Below, in pieces: positions 16,990-25,240 of a DNA stretch of 64,000 nucleotides. Positions within the stretch are counted from its first letter, which is position 1, and every line of letters begins with the position of its first letter. The position numbers were made by a program, and so were the translations under genes. The DNA is from Planotetraspora kaengkrachanensis (GTDB lineage: Bacteria > Actinomycetota > Actinomycetes > Streptosporangiales > Streptosporangiaceae), in the NCBI RefSeq assembly GCF_016862895.1, contig NZ_BONV01000001.1, forward strand, positions 542,342 through 606,341, in the 5' to 3' direction. The notes under the pieces were generated by a model. The model was not told the origin of the DNA. It was given only the letters and a program-made list of their open reading frames with translations, and ran no database searches.

Positions 16990-17275
16990 GCGCCTGACAG
17001 TCCAGATTCGGAGCAAGTGCGACGGTGTGCCGGGCCGACGGCCTCCGTCCTCGAGCGCCGGGTCTGTGCTGGAGAGGGGCCCGGTGGGCAGGCACGTCAG
17101 CCGGTCGCCGATCGCCGGGCTTACGGCGGCTCACCGGCCCCTCTGCCCGTCGTACGGCCAGGCGGCACGCCGCGCGGAACTCCACGGCGCTCCCCCGGGC
17201 AACCTCCCCGGCAACCGTGCAGAACTCTCCGGCGCCGAAGCTCCCACGCCCCCGCGGTGCACGCGGGGCCAGGGG

Positions 17276-17947
17276 TCAGGCCGTGTCCCCCGGGCGGTCG
17301 AAACCGGACGGACGGTCAGGACCCGCGGTGTGGTCGGGACCCGCGGCGTGGTCGGGGCTCGCCGGATGTTCGGGCTTCTTGCGGCGGCCGAGCATGGCCG
17401 CCCCTGCGGCGACGACGAGCAGGGCGAACCCGCCCCAGAGCAGCAGGGGACTGTTCGAGCCCGTGTCCCCGGCCGCCTCGCTCCCCGCGGTGTCTCCGGC
17501 GGTGTCTCCGGCGGTGTCTCCGGCGGTGTCTCCCGCCGCGGGCGGCGCGGTCGCGGCGGCCGGAGGCGCCGCCCCGCCCGAAGCTGCCTTCACCGTGAAG
17601 GGGATCTCCCCCTCGACGGGATGGCCGTCGGAGGAGACGACCCGCCACGCGATGACATAGCTCCCGGACGGAAGCGGACCGGCGACGTTCTGGGTCACCT
17701 TCGGCCCGTCGGCGAGTGGCTTGCCGGACTCGAACCGGCGCCCGGCGGTGTCGTGGAGGATCACGACAGGGAAGGTCACGTGCGCGCTGAACTCCAACTC
17801 GATCCGGTCGAGGGTGGAGACGACGGCGTTCTTCGCGGGCGTGCTGCTCTTCAGGCTGTCATGTGCCAGAGCGGGCGGTGCGAGCGCCGCCACGAGCGCG
17901 CCCCCCAGGCACAGGACGAGCATCGCCTTGATGGCGGAGATCTTCAT
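17276..17947 (-). CDS. CopC-domain membrane-anchored protein
   Basis: 223 aa exported protein of the CopC/YobA copper-resistance family. The start at 17947 has GGAG 8 nt upstream and a Sec signal ending ALA-HDSLKSSTPAKNA, so the mature protein starts with His as in CopC proteins whose N-terminal His binds copper. The CopC domain runs about 29-125 (RVVSSDGHPVEGEIPFTV contains the second conserved His). A low-complexity linker of GDTA repeats follows, then one membrane helix (LLLWGGFALLVVAAGAA) and a basic RRKK plus Pro/Asp/His-rich cytoplasmic tail. No CopD partner is adjacent. Confidence 0.88.
   Translation of the reverse strand: MKISAIKAMLVLCLGGALVAALAPPALAHDSLKSSTPAKNAVVSTLDRIELEFSAHVTFPVVILHDTAGRRFESGKPLADGPKVTQNVAGPLPSGSYVIAWRVVSSDGHPVEGEIPFTVKAASGGAAPPAAATAPPAAGDTAGDTAGDTAGDTAGSEAAGDTGSNSPLLLWGGFALLVVAAGAAMLGRRKKPEHPASPDHAAGPDHTAGPDRPSGFDRPGDTA
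17489..17536. repeat. 12-bp tandem repeat (4 copies) in the CopC-like gene
   Basis: GGTGTCTCCGGC repeated four times (last copy with one change), encoding the GDTA linker repeats. Copy number could vary by slippage without shifting the frame. Confidence 0.9.
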
Positions 17948-18180
17948 GGGACCAACTCCGAACGCGTGAAGAAGGCGTGAGCCGTCACACTTTCCGCGAG
18001 CCGTGAGAGACCGGACGGGCGCGCGTGTCGCGACGAATTCTGTCACAGAACCCCCTCGGTCCCCCGGACGGCCACGCTGGCCGGGGCCGGTCTGCGGCGA
18101 AGAATCGCGAGGTCAATAGGATGCGGCTGCCGATCGTCCGTTCGGCGGGAAGATCCCGTCCCGGCTCATTGAAAGCGCAG

Positions 18181-18654
18181 ATGACCACCGAGCACACGCA
18201 CGAGTTCCGTCTGGTCGCTCCGGGGGACGCCGCCCTCCGCCCGCTCCTCGACGACCTCGCGATCGAGTACCACCGCCGCTACGGACCCAACAACGAGCTG
18301 GCCCGTTTCCCCGACTCCGACTTCTCGCCGCCGGACGGCGGCTTCCTGGTCCTCGTCGAGAACGGGGAGACCACGGCGGGCGGCGCCTTCCGCCGCCACG
18401 ACGAGTCCACGGCCGAGCTGAAGCGCATCTGGACGCATCCCAGCCACCGCCGCCGCGGGCTCGCCCGCCTCGTCGTCCGGGAGCTGGAACGCGAGGCGGC
18501 CGCGCGCGGCTACCAGCGGGTCGTCCTCAGCACGGGCCCGCGCCAGCCCGAAGCGATCGCCCTGTATCTGGCGGGCGGCTACCGCCCGCTGTTCGACGTG
18601 ACCGCCGCCCCGGAGACGGTCGGAGAGCACGTGTTCGACAAGACCCTCGTCTGA
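18181..18654 (+). CDS. GNAT-family N-acetyltransferase
   Basis: 157 aa single-domain acetyltransferase using acetyl-CoA; substrate unknown. The core motif A reads AELKRIWTHPSHRRRGLARLVVRELE, with the RRRGLA pyrophosphate loop of the Q/RxxGxG/A type, followed by the typical LSTGPRQPEAIALYLAGGYRP segment. The start at 18181 is chosen because the family fold begins soon after; a longer in-frame start at 18025 would add an unlikely Arg-rich extension. It is transcribed away from the CopC-like gene and converges on the membrane protein gene 35 bp downstream. Confidence 0.88.
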   Translation: MTTEHTHEFRLVAPGDAALRPLLDDLAIEYHRRYGPNNELARFPDSDFSPPDGGFLVLVENGETTAGGAFRRHDESTAELKRIWTHPSHRRRGLARLVVRELEREAAARGYQRVVLSTGPRQPEAIALYLAGGYRPLFDVTAAPETVGEHVFDKTLV

Positions 18655-18689
18655 CGCATCTCGCCGGCCGCCCCCGCCCGCCGGAGCCG

Positions 18690-20393
18690 TCAGCGCAGGA
18701 TGTACAGGACGCTGTCCCCCAGATCCCGCCGCTCCACCCCGAGGCCGTCGACCGGGCGCTCGAGCGCGTTCTGGAACGCCGTCCCCCTGGCTCGATCACG
18801 GGGGACGACGACCTCGCGCACGCCCATGTTCCGCAAGTAGCCGATCGAGTACGGCTCGGGGAACGCCCTCGTCACCTCGATGACCTCGGACATCATCTCG
18901 GGGGTGAACGATGCGGCGCCGTTCACCGTCGGGTAGAACCTCCCGGCCGACCAGATCAGGGACAGGGCGTCCTGGCCGTGCTCGTCGGGAAGCGTCAGCA
19001 CGGGCCCACTGATCTGGGACATCGCGGCGGGCGGCGGCGGCACCTCCGGATTCGGGACGGCCTGCAGTCCCTCGGCGCACACGAGCAGCGGCACCACCAG
19101 CAGGACGTGCCTGAACCGGCCCGCGCGCACGGCCAGGCGGGTCACGGCCCCCGCGGCCAGCAGCCCGAGCAGGAGCACGGTGTACATCACGAACCTGCCG
19201 GGCGTCCGCAGCGCCTCGAAGCCCGGAAGCAGATGCCGGGCGGGCAACCACGTGAGGGCGCCGCCCAGGAACGTCGTGCCCAGGGCCAGCACCAGCGTGC
19301 CCGCGACGCCGAGCAGGAGCAGGAGCCGGGTCCGCGGCCTCCACGTCGTCACCGCCAGCCCGGCGATCGCCACGAGCACCACCACCAGACCGGGGAACAG
19401 GCACATCTCGATCGGCCAGCCGAGGCCGGCGCGGGCTCCCGCGGTGAGCCGGCCCCACACCACGGAGTAGTCGGGGGCGGCCAAGAAGGCCCGGAAGGGC
19501 GGCGAGAAGAACTCGAGCGCCCTTTCGCTCCGCGCCTCGGCGACCTGCGGATTCTCCTTCGCCACCTGCAGGAAGACGGCGCCGACGGCGAGCGTGACCG
19601 CCGCGAACCCGGCGCCGCCCGCCAGGTTGGCGATCAGCAGCCTTCGCGGCAGGTTCGGCCGGCCGGCCCGCAGCCAGCCGGCGGCCCCCGCCGCCACGAC
19701 GAGGATCAGCAGGTACAAGGCGGGCAGCCCGATCGCGAAGCCCAGGCTGAGCTGCCAGGCCGCGAGCGCCCAGGCGGCGACCACCATCCAGGGCCGCGCC
19801 GGTCCGCGGAACCAGCCTCGCCTGCCGATCCCGTTGCCCCTCAGCAGCAGCGCGATCGCCAGCGGGATGGCGCCGCTGATGAGGATGTTGAGGTGGATCG
19901 CGTGAGACAGGCGCCACGGGCTGAAGGCGAACGCCGCTCCCGCGACGAGCGCGCCGATCCAGCCGCTGCCGAGCTGGCGGGCGAGCAGGTACGCGCCCGC
20001 GAACGCGAAGGCGGAAGCCAGGACGTACGCCACGTTGTACCGGACGAGGGCGTCCCCCATGTCGGACACGCCGATGCCGAACGGTGCCAGCCCGAGCAGG
20101 GTGTCGCTGAACACCCCGGTGTGGGGCAGCGGCCAGTAGGCGTTCGCGTCGAACGGGTGGCCGATCTGGCTCACCAGCGCATGGCCGTACCAGGCGATCT
20201 CCCACGCGAAGAACAACGGGTCGCCGAAGTCGCCCGGGATGGTGCGGCCGGGGTCGGCCATGACCGGCCAGGTCATGAGCACGGCGAGAGCCAGCGCCCC
20301 CACCCCGAGGGCGCCCACCTCCACGGGCACCCGGTCGAGCAGTCGACGCCCGGTCCTGGCGGCCGGACGGGAGACGGTGAGGCTGACGGGCAT
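18690..20393 (-). CDS. Multispanning membrane protein, GT-C glycosyltransferase-like
   Basis: 567 aa with about ten to eleven hydrophobic segments and a C-terminal extracytoplasmic domain of about 130 residues ending LGDSVLYILR. The N-terminal loop after the first helix, MADPGRTIPGDFGDPLFFAWEI, has acidic residues where GT-C enzymes carry their catalytic Asp, and an arginine-rich helix boundary follows. Start at 20393 has AAAGGA upstream. It lies 25 bp downstream of a GT2-GtrA gene on the same strand, the usual source of a lipid-linked sugar donor, so a role in adding sugar to a surface molecule is likely but inferred. Acceptor unknown. Confidence 0.75.
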   Translation of the reverse strand: MPVSLTVSRPAARTGRRLLDRVPVEVGALGVGALALAVLMTWPVMADPGRTIPGDFGDPLFFAWEIAWYGHALVSQIGHPFDANAYWPLPHTGVFSDTLLGLAPFGIGVSDMGDALVRYNVAYVLASAFAFAGAYLLARQLGSGWIGALVAGAAFAFSPWRLSHAIHLNILISGAIPLAIALLLRGNGIGRRGWFRGPARPWMVVAAWALAAWQLSLGFAIGLPALYLLILVVAAGAAGWLRAGRPNLPRRLLIANLAGGAGFAAVTLAVGAVFLQVAKENPQVAEARSERALEFFSPPFRAFLAAPDYSVVWGRLTAGARAGLGWPIEMCLFPGLVVVLVAIAGLAVTTWRPRTRLLLLLGVAGTLVLALGTTFLGGALTWLPARHLLPGFEALRTPGRFVMYTVLLLGLLAAGAVTRLAVRAGRFRHVLLVVPLLVCAEGLQAVPNPEVPPPPAAMSQISGPVLTLPDEHGQDALSLIWSAGRFYPTVNGAASFTPEMMSEVIEVTRAFPEPYSIGYLRNMGVREVVVPRDRARGTAFQNALERPVDGLGVERRDLGDSVLYILR

Positions 20394-20418
20394 CGCGCTT
20401 CCTTTCGTCACGACGTGC

Positions 20419-21618
20419 TCAGGCGACGGCCTCGCGGGTCCGCCGCGGGTTGAACACCCACGCGCGCAACAGCAGGAATCTGACCAGCGTGGCCAGCCCG
20501 TTGGCCACGACCACGGCGCACAGCTCCGCGTGCGTCGACGGCGCCGGCACGAGCAGATGGAGCAGCGCGAGGCCGCCCGTGCTCAGGACCAGGCCGATCA
20601 GGAAGGCGATCCCGCCTTCCAGCTGGTGCCGTACGGCTCTGGTCCGGCCGGTCACGAGGAAGGTGAAACGCCGGTTGGCCGCGGTGTTGGCGACCGCGGT
20701 CGCGGCGAGCGCCAGCCCGTTGGCGGCGATCGCGGCCATGACCGTCCGCAGGCCCATGTAGAGCATGAGATGGACGAAAGTGCTGATCAGCCCGACGATC
20801 GCGAAGCTCGACAACTGACGCGCCATGCCGGCGGGCAACCTGGCCTGCTGCACCTTCTCCGGGATCGGCAGGCGTGCCGCTCCGGACAGGGTCTTGCGCG
20901 CCACCCGGACCACTCCCCTGAGGTCGTCGCGGGCCGTCCTGAGGATGTCCACCCGGCTGTCGGGATCGTCGACCCAGTCCACGGGCACCTCGTGGATGCG
21001 CAGCCCGTGCTGCTCGGCCAGCAGCAGCAGTTCGGTGTCGAAGAACCACTCCTCGTCCTCGACCGCCGGCAGCAGCACCTGGGCGACGTCCGCGCGCACG
21101 GCCTTGAACCCGCACTGGGCGTCGGAGAACCGCACCCCCAGGGTCGATCGCAGGAGCAGGTTGTAGCCCCGCGAGATGAACTCGCGCTTGGCACCACGCG
21201 TCACGTTCGACCCGCGGGACAACCGGGTGCCGATGGCCAGGTCGCTGTGCCCGGACAGGAGGGGCGCGACCAGCGGCAGAAAGGCATTCAAATCGGTGGA
21301 CAGATCCACGTCCATGTAGGCGACCACGTCCGCGTCGCTGTCGGCCCACACTCTGCGCAGGGCCCTGCCCCGGCCCTTCTTCTCAAGGTGCACCGCCCGG
21401 ACGTTGGGCAAATCGCCCGCGAGGTCCATGGCGAGGGGCCACGTCCCGTCGGTGCTGTCATTGTCGGCAATCGTTATGAGATATCCGTACGGAAATGTCG
21501 TCGCCAAGTAGTCGTGGAGACGGCGGATGCTGTCGTCCAGCACGCGCTGCTCGTTGTAGACGGGAACGACCACCTCGACGACCGGATTCACGCTTCTCTC
21601 TGCGGTCATCTGACTCAT
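20419..21618 (-). CDS. Fused GT2 glycosyltransferase (polyprenyl-phosphate sugar synthase type) and GtrA-like membrane domain
   Basis: 399 aa. Residues about 14-245 are GT2 of the DPM/GtrB kind: VVVPVYNEQ start, ADNDSTDGTW nucleotide site, DVDLSTD metal site (DxD) and the DAQCGFKAVR segment. This domain makes a polyprenyl-phosphate sugar from a nucleotide sugar. Residues about 268-395 hold four hydrophobic helices of the GtrA family, thought to flip or hold the lipid-linked sugar (SFAIVGLISTFVHLMLYMGL; ANTAANRRFTF). Fusion of the two is common in actinobacteria. It is followed by the GT-C-like gene and preceded by an AT-rich divergent promoter region. Confidence 0.92.
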   Translation of the reverse strand: MSQMTAERSVNPVVEVVVPVYNEQRVLDDSIRRLHDYLATTFPYGYLITIADNDSTDGTWPLAMDLAGDLPNVRAVHLEKKGRGRALRRVWADSDADVVAYMDVDLSTDLNAFLPLVAPLLSGHSDLAIGTRLSRGSNVTRGAKREFISRGYNLLLRSTLGVRFSDAQCGFKAVRADVAQVLLPAVEDEEWFFDTELLLLAEQHGLRIHEVPVDWVDDPDSRVDILRTARDDLRGVVRVARKTLSGAARLPIPEKVQQARLPAGMARQLSSFAIVGLISTFVHLMLYMGLRTVMAAIAANGLALAATAVANTAANRRFTFLVTGRTRAVRHQLEGGIAFLIGLVLSTGGLALLHLLVPAPSTHAELCAVVVANGLATLVRFLLLRAWVFNPRRTREAVA

Positions 21619-21875
21619 GCCGCACGTCGTACCCGAGCACCGATCCGCCTTTAACCGTCCTGAGTGGATTATTGATGAAGCATTCCCAATAACAGGAAAT
21701 CATCGCGCGGAAGCCCTTCAAATAAACCAAATATGACATTAACCCGAAAACGGATATATCCCTTTAAGTGGTAATCGGACCGTGGCTCGGGAGGCGGGGC
21801 ATTCTGCGTGAGCATCTCCATCCTGGGTGTGACAGGGCCAGGTCAGCCCACCTTCGCGCACGTATGGTCGAAGGC

Positions 21876-22781
21876 ATGGAGACCGGCAGCCGGCTCGGGG
21901 ACTACCTCCGCGCACGGAGAGAGTCGATGCGCCCGGAGGACGTGGGGCTCTCCGACCTCGGACGCCGCAGGACCCTCGGGCTCCGGCGCGAGGAGCTCGC
22001 CATGCTGGCGGGCATCAGCACCGACTACTACCTGCGCCTGGAGCAGGGGCGCGACCAGCATCCGTCCGAGCAGGTCCTCGACGCGCTGGCCCGGGCGCTG
22101 CAGCTGAACGACGACGCCACCTCGCGTCTCCATCAGCTCGCCCGGCCGCGGCAGCGGCGCCGCCGGGTCGCCGACCGCCCCGAGCGGGTGCAGCCCGGCA
22201 TCCGGCAGCTGCTCAAGACCTGGTCGGACACCCCGGCGTTCGTCCAGAGCCGCTTTCTCGACGTGCTCGCCGCCAACCCGCTGGCCTGCGCCCTGTCGCC
22301 GGTCTACCGGCCAGGCGTCAACGTCCTGCGAGCACTGTTCCTCGATCCCGGCGTCCGCCCGTACTACCGAGACTGGGAGAAGATCACCTCAGGGACGGTG
22401 GGCGCCCTGCGCGAGCTCGCCGGGCCCGACGTCGACGACCCTCGGCTCACCGATCTCGTCGGTGAGCTGTCCGTCCGCAGCGAACTCTTCCGCCGTCTGT
22501 GGGCTCGTCACGACGTCCGGGCCCGGCGTTGCGGGACCAGCGTCATCGACCATCCCCAGGTCGGGCCGCTGGAACTCCGCTTCGAGAAACTCTCGATCAG
22601 CGGCGGCAACGGCCAGCTCCTGGTCATCAAGCACGCCGAGCCCGGAAGTCCCACCGCCCAGGGCCTGTCGCTGCTGGCGAGCATGATCGCTGAGCCGGGC
22701 GACCCGCGCGAGCAGGGGCCGAGGCAACCCGATCGATCATCGGACCAGGGCCAGGTGCCCGAAGGTGAGCACGGCGAATAG
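21876..22781 (+). CDS. XRE-family transcriptional regulator with MmyB-like ligand domain
   Basis: About 301 aa. The N-terminal HTH (RRRTLGLRREELAMLAGIS, TDYYLRLEQGRD, about residues 28-70) is typical of the large actinobacterial XRE/MmyB group. A PAS-like MmyB ligand domain follows (about 105-270), containing DVLAANPLACALSPVY, NVLRALFLDP and a C-terminal HPQVGPLELRFEKLSI. Such proteins usually repress a neighbouring dehydrogenase or oxidoreductase gene, but none lies beside it here. The start at 21876 gives the usual METGSRLGDYLRARR opening; an ATG at 21864 is an alternative. It is divergent from the GT2-GtrA gene. Confidence 0.88.
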   Translation: METGSRLGDYLRARRESMRPEDVGLSDLGRRRTLGLRREELAMLAGISTDYYLRLEQGRDQHPSEQVLDALARALQLNDDATSRLHQLARPRQRRRRVADRPERVQPGIRQLLKTWSDTPAFVQSRFLDVLAANPLACALSPVYRPGVNVLRALFLDPGVRPYYRDWEKITSGTVGALRELAGPDVDDPRLTDLVGELSVRSELFRRLWARHDVRARRCGTSVIDHPQVGPLELRFEKLSISGGNGQLLVIKHAEPGSPTAQGLSLLASMIAEPGDPREQGPRQPDRSSDQGQVPEGEHGE

Positions 22782-22869
22782 CACCACGCCGAAGGGCCGT
22801 ATCGCTACATAGCACCGTGAACTGCCGATTCTCTGTGGGCCGCGTCCCGCCCCTGCCATGCTGACCGTC

Positions 22870-24660
22870 ATGTCTGAGACGGGTGAGGTGCGAGAGGCGT
22901 TCCGCCGGGCGTCCGCGCTCGTCGCCGACCACCGCGCCGACCTCGACCAGGCCGTCCATCTGATGGCCGTCCACGCGTGGGTCGGCGGCGGCGCGCCCCG
23001 CTTCGCCGCCGAGTTGTCCAGGCACCGCGCGATCCTGCAGTCGTGCCTGGAGACCGCTCTGACGGAGATCTCCCGCCTCGTCGTACGGCACGGCATGCTC
23101 CCGCCGGGCATGACCTCCGTCCACACATCGGTGACGAGCATGACCGCCACGTCGAGCGCCTTCCGCGGCGTCGACGTCGAGACCATGAACGCCCTGGTCT
23201 GCTCGCTCGAACGTGCCGCCGAACGGATGTCCGACCTGTCGGTGCGGCTGCACGCCGAACTCGCCGTGCTCTGCCTGCCGACCGACCCGGGATGGGACGT
23301 GGCGCACAGCGCAGACTGGGCCCGCGGGCAGGCCCGCGACCTGAAGAGGCGCCTGTCCTGGATCCAGCGGGCCGAGCCGGACGCGTGGACTCCCTGGGAC
23401 GGCGGCGTGGTGTCGTCCGGCGTGGTCGGCTTCGGGTTCTTCGAGGCGTTCGCCCCTGATCCCGGCATGGCGGCGGCGCTGCTGCGCAGGATCGCCGCAG
23501 GGGACCACACGGCGCTCATGGCCGTGGTCGCGCTGCAGGAGCAGGGTCAGGACCCCGGCCTGGCCGCCCGCGTCCACACGTGGTGGCGCGGGCTCCCCCG
23601 GGGGCTTCGCGAGGAACTGGTCTCAGCCGCGCCGCAGGGGGTCGGGGCGCTCAACGGCCTGCCCGCCTCGGTCCGCGACCGGGCCAACCGGCTGTTCCTC
23701 GCCATGGAGAAGACCCGCCTGCGGGCCGAGTCCGCCCGGCTCACCCGCGAGATAGCGGAGTCGGGCCGGGCCACCATGTTCCTGCCGCTCGACGCCGCCC
23801 TGAACGCCCTCAGAAGGATCGACATCATCGAGCGGATGCTCACGGTCGGCGGCGCCGCAGGCCATCCGCCGCTGCTCCTGCTCTCCTTCAATCTCACCGG
23901 GCTCGGGCGCCTCGTCGTCTCCTGGGGCGACCCCGACACGGCCGACACGACCGTCACCTATGTCCCCGGGCTCGGCACGCGACTGGACACCTTCGACGAC
24001 GGCGTCGAGCGAGCCCGGCGGCTCTGGCAGCAGTGCCAGACGACCGCGGGAGGCAGGCATGTCGCCTCGATCGCCTGGCTGGGCTACGACGCTCCTCAGC
24101 TCGATCCCGGGATCATCTCCTTCGGCCGCTCGGTCGCCATGGGAGGCGCCGCCGACCGGGGCGCGGGCGCGCTGGCCGCCTTCGTCGACGGCCTGCACGC
24201 CGCCCACGTGCCCGCCCCGTCCGCCAGGAACGTGTTGCTGGGACACAGCTACGGCTCCCTGGTCACCGGGAAGGCCGCCGTCCTGCGACCCGGGCTGCTG
24301 GCCGACGACCTCATCTTCGTGGGCAGCCCCGGCGTCGGAGTGGAGCACGCCGGCGATCTGGGAGTGGCCCCCGGCCATGTCTGGGTCGGCGAGGCCGGAA
24401 ACGATCCGGTCGCGTATCTCGGCAGGTTCACGGCCGATCCCGGGGACGCGAGCTTCGGCGCCAAGCGCTTCCTCGTCGAGCGCAGCGTGATCACCGAAGC
24501 CCACTCCAGCTACTGGAATCCGTATTCCTCCTCCCTGCGCAATATGGGCCGCATCGTCAACAGCCAATACGGCCACCTGATCAAGCCGGAGCCTCTGAAA
24601 CAGCCTCAGTTGCTGATGCCCGAACTCGCTCCCCCAGAGGTGAGAGAGCTCAACAGATGA
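22870..24660 (+). CDS. WXG-like / DUF1023 alpha/beta-hydrolase fusion protein
   Basis: About 596 aa. Residues about 1-110 form a helical hairpin with a WVG turn (W37-G39 in this numbering) resembling the WXG100/ESX fold, though no ESX machinery is nearby. The C-terminal third (about 350-540) is a DUF1023 alpha/beta-hydrolase: VTYVPGLGTRLDTF, then GHSYGS with nucleophile Ser460, FVGSPGVGVEHAGDL, and HSSYWN supplying the probable His. Substrate unknown. ATG at 22858 is an alternative start; neither has a clear ribosome site. No signal peptide or TM helix is seen. The stop overlaps the start of a lipoprotein gene (ATGA). Confidence 0.82.
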   Translation: MSETGEVREAFRRASALVADHRADLDQAVHLMAVHAWVGGGAPRFAAELSRHRAILQSCLETALTEISRLVVRHGMLPPGMTSVHTSVTSMTATSSAFRGVDVETMNALVCSLERAAERMSDLSVRLHAELAVLCLPTDPGWDVAHSADWARGQARDLKRRLSWIQRAEPDAWTPWDGGVVSSGVVGFGFFEAFAPDPGMAAALLRRIAAGDHTALMAVVALQEQGQDPGLAARVHTWWRGLPRGLREELVSAAPQGVGALNGLPASVRDRANRLFLAMEKTRLRAESARLTREIAESGRATMFLPLDAALNALRRIDIIERMLTVGGAAGHPPLLLLSFNLTGLGRLVVSWGDPDTADTTVTYVPGLGTRLDTFDDGVERARRLWQQCQTTAGGRHVASIAWLGYDAPQLDPGIISFGRSVAMGGAADRGAGALAAFVDGLHAAHVPAPSARNVLLGHSYGSLVTGKAAVLRPGLLADDLIFVGSPGVGVEHAGDLGVAPGHVWVGEAGNDPVAYLGRFTADPGDASFGAKRFLVERSVITEAHSSYWNPYSSSLRNMGRIVNSQYGHLIKPEPLKQPQLLMPELAPPEVRELNR

Positions 24661-25160
24661 CGCCACTGTGGCACCGCGTTTCGGGGTGCGCCCTCTCGCT
24701 GGCCGTCCTGGCCGGCTGCACAGAACCAAGGTCTGCCATGCCCCAAACGATCGTCCAGACGCAGGCGCTGACCCGCGTGGAAGAACTCCTCTCGAGCACC
24801 GTCTCTGCCCTCGACCCGAAACCACGTCTGGAACTCAACGCCATCGTCCCGACCGTCTCCCGATGTCTCGATCCCGGTCCGACGGAGTCATCCGAGCAGG
24901 TGGTGGTGAGCCGCGCGTACTGGCTCCGCGACATTCCCGCGAACCACAACCTCGCCATCGCGTACCAGGTCCGGGATCACTGGGTCCGGCAGGGGCACGT
25001 CATCCTCGGCACGGCTGGGCTGGAGTCTGGACATCCCGACATCGCGGGCGAGACGCGTCCCGATGGGTTCATCCTGGCTCTGGTCTGGGCCGAAGGAGAT
25101 CATCTCTATCTCGCCTCCTCCTCCCCCTGCGTCTGGCCGGACGGCACCCCCGAACCGTGA
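24657..25160 (+). CDS. Hypothetical lipoprotein coupled to the DUF1023 gene
   Basis: 167 aa, start overlapping the upstream stop as ATGA, so translationally coupled. The N-terminus is a lipoprotein signal (VSGCALSLAVLAGC, lipobox LAGC near residue 22). The mature part has two further cysteines and an aromatic-rich C-terminus (RDHWVRQGHVILG; FILALVWAEGDHLYLAS). I do not recognise a family. Coupling to the WXG/DUF1023 protein suggests a shared surface function, but that is inference. Confidence 0.75.
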   Translation: MTPLWHRVSGCALSLAVLAGCTEPRSAMPQTIVQTQALTRVEELLSSTVSALDPKPRLELNAIVPTVSRCLDPGPTESSEQVVVSRAYWLRDIPANHNLAIAYQVRDHWVRQGHVILGTAGLESGHPDIAGETRPDGFILALVWAEGDHLYLASSSPCVWPDGTPEP

Positions 25161-25240
25161 TGGACCTCTCGCCGAGTGGGTCGATCGAGTCGTGACTCGG
25201 TAACCTACGGGAGGTCGAAAATGTTCAGGAGTGTGGGATT

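Larger units (their letters stand above)
16509..17275. other. 767-bp non-coding region upstream of the ThuA-DUF1080 operon
   Basis: No supported gene. Positions 16700-16990 are notably AT-richer than the surroundings and hold two copies of the ACATCSGATGT operator, one minus-strand and one plus-strand promoter-like pair. The part at 16990-17275 is GC-rich and featureless to me. Positions 16555-16590 contain short direct repeats (GCAGCGTCGTCG). Open frames here on either strand have Arg/Pro/Ala-rich products typical of antisense noise. Confidence 0.6.

Noticed and set aside
16958..17185. 75-codon minus-strand frame upstream of the ThuA operon
   Set aside because: Arg-rich N-terminal half, no recognisable fold, and it covers the operator and promoter at 16961-16989.
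17489..17536. Tandem repeat considered as a regulatory array
   Set aside because: It is in-frame within the CopC-like gene and encodes its linker.
16942..17660. Plus-strand frames downstream of the promoter-like element
   Set aside because: They run antisense through the CopC-like gene with Arg/Pro/Ala-rich products and no ribosome site.
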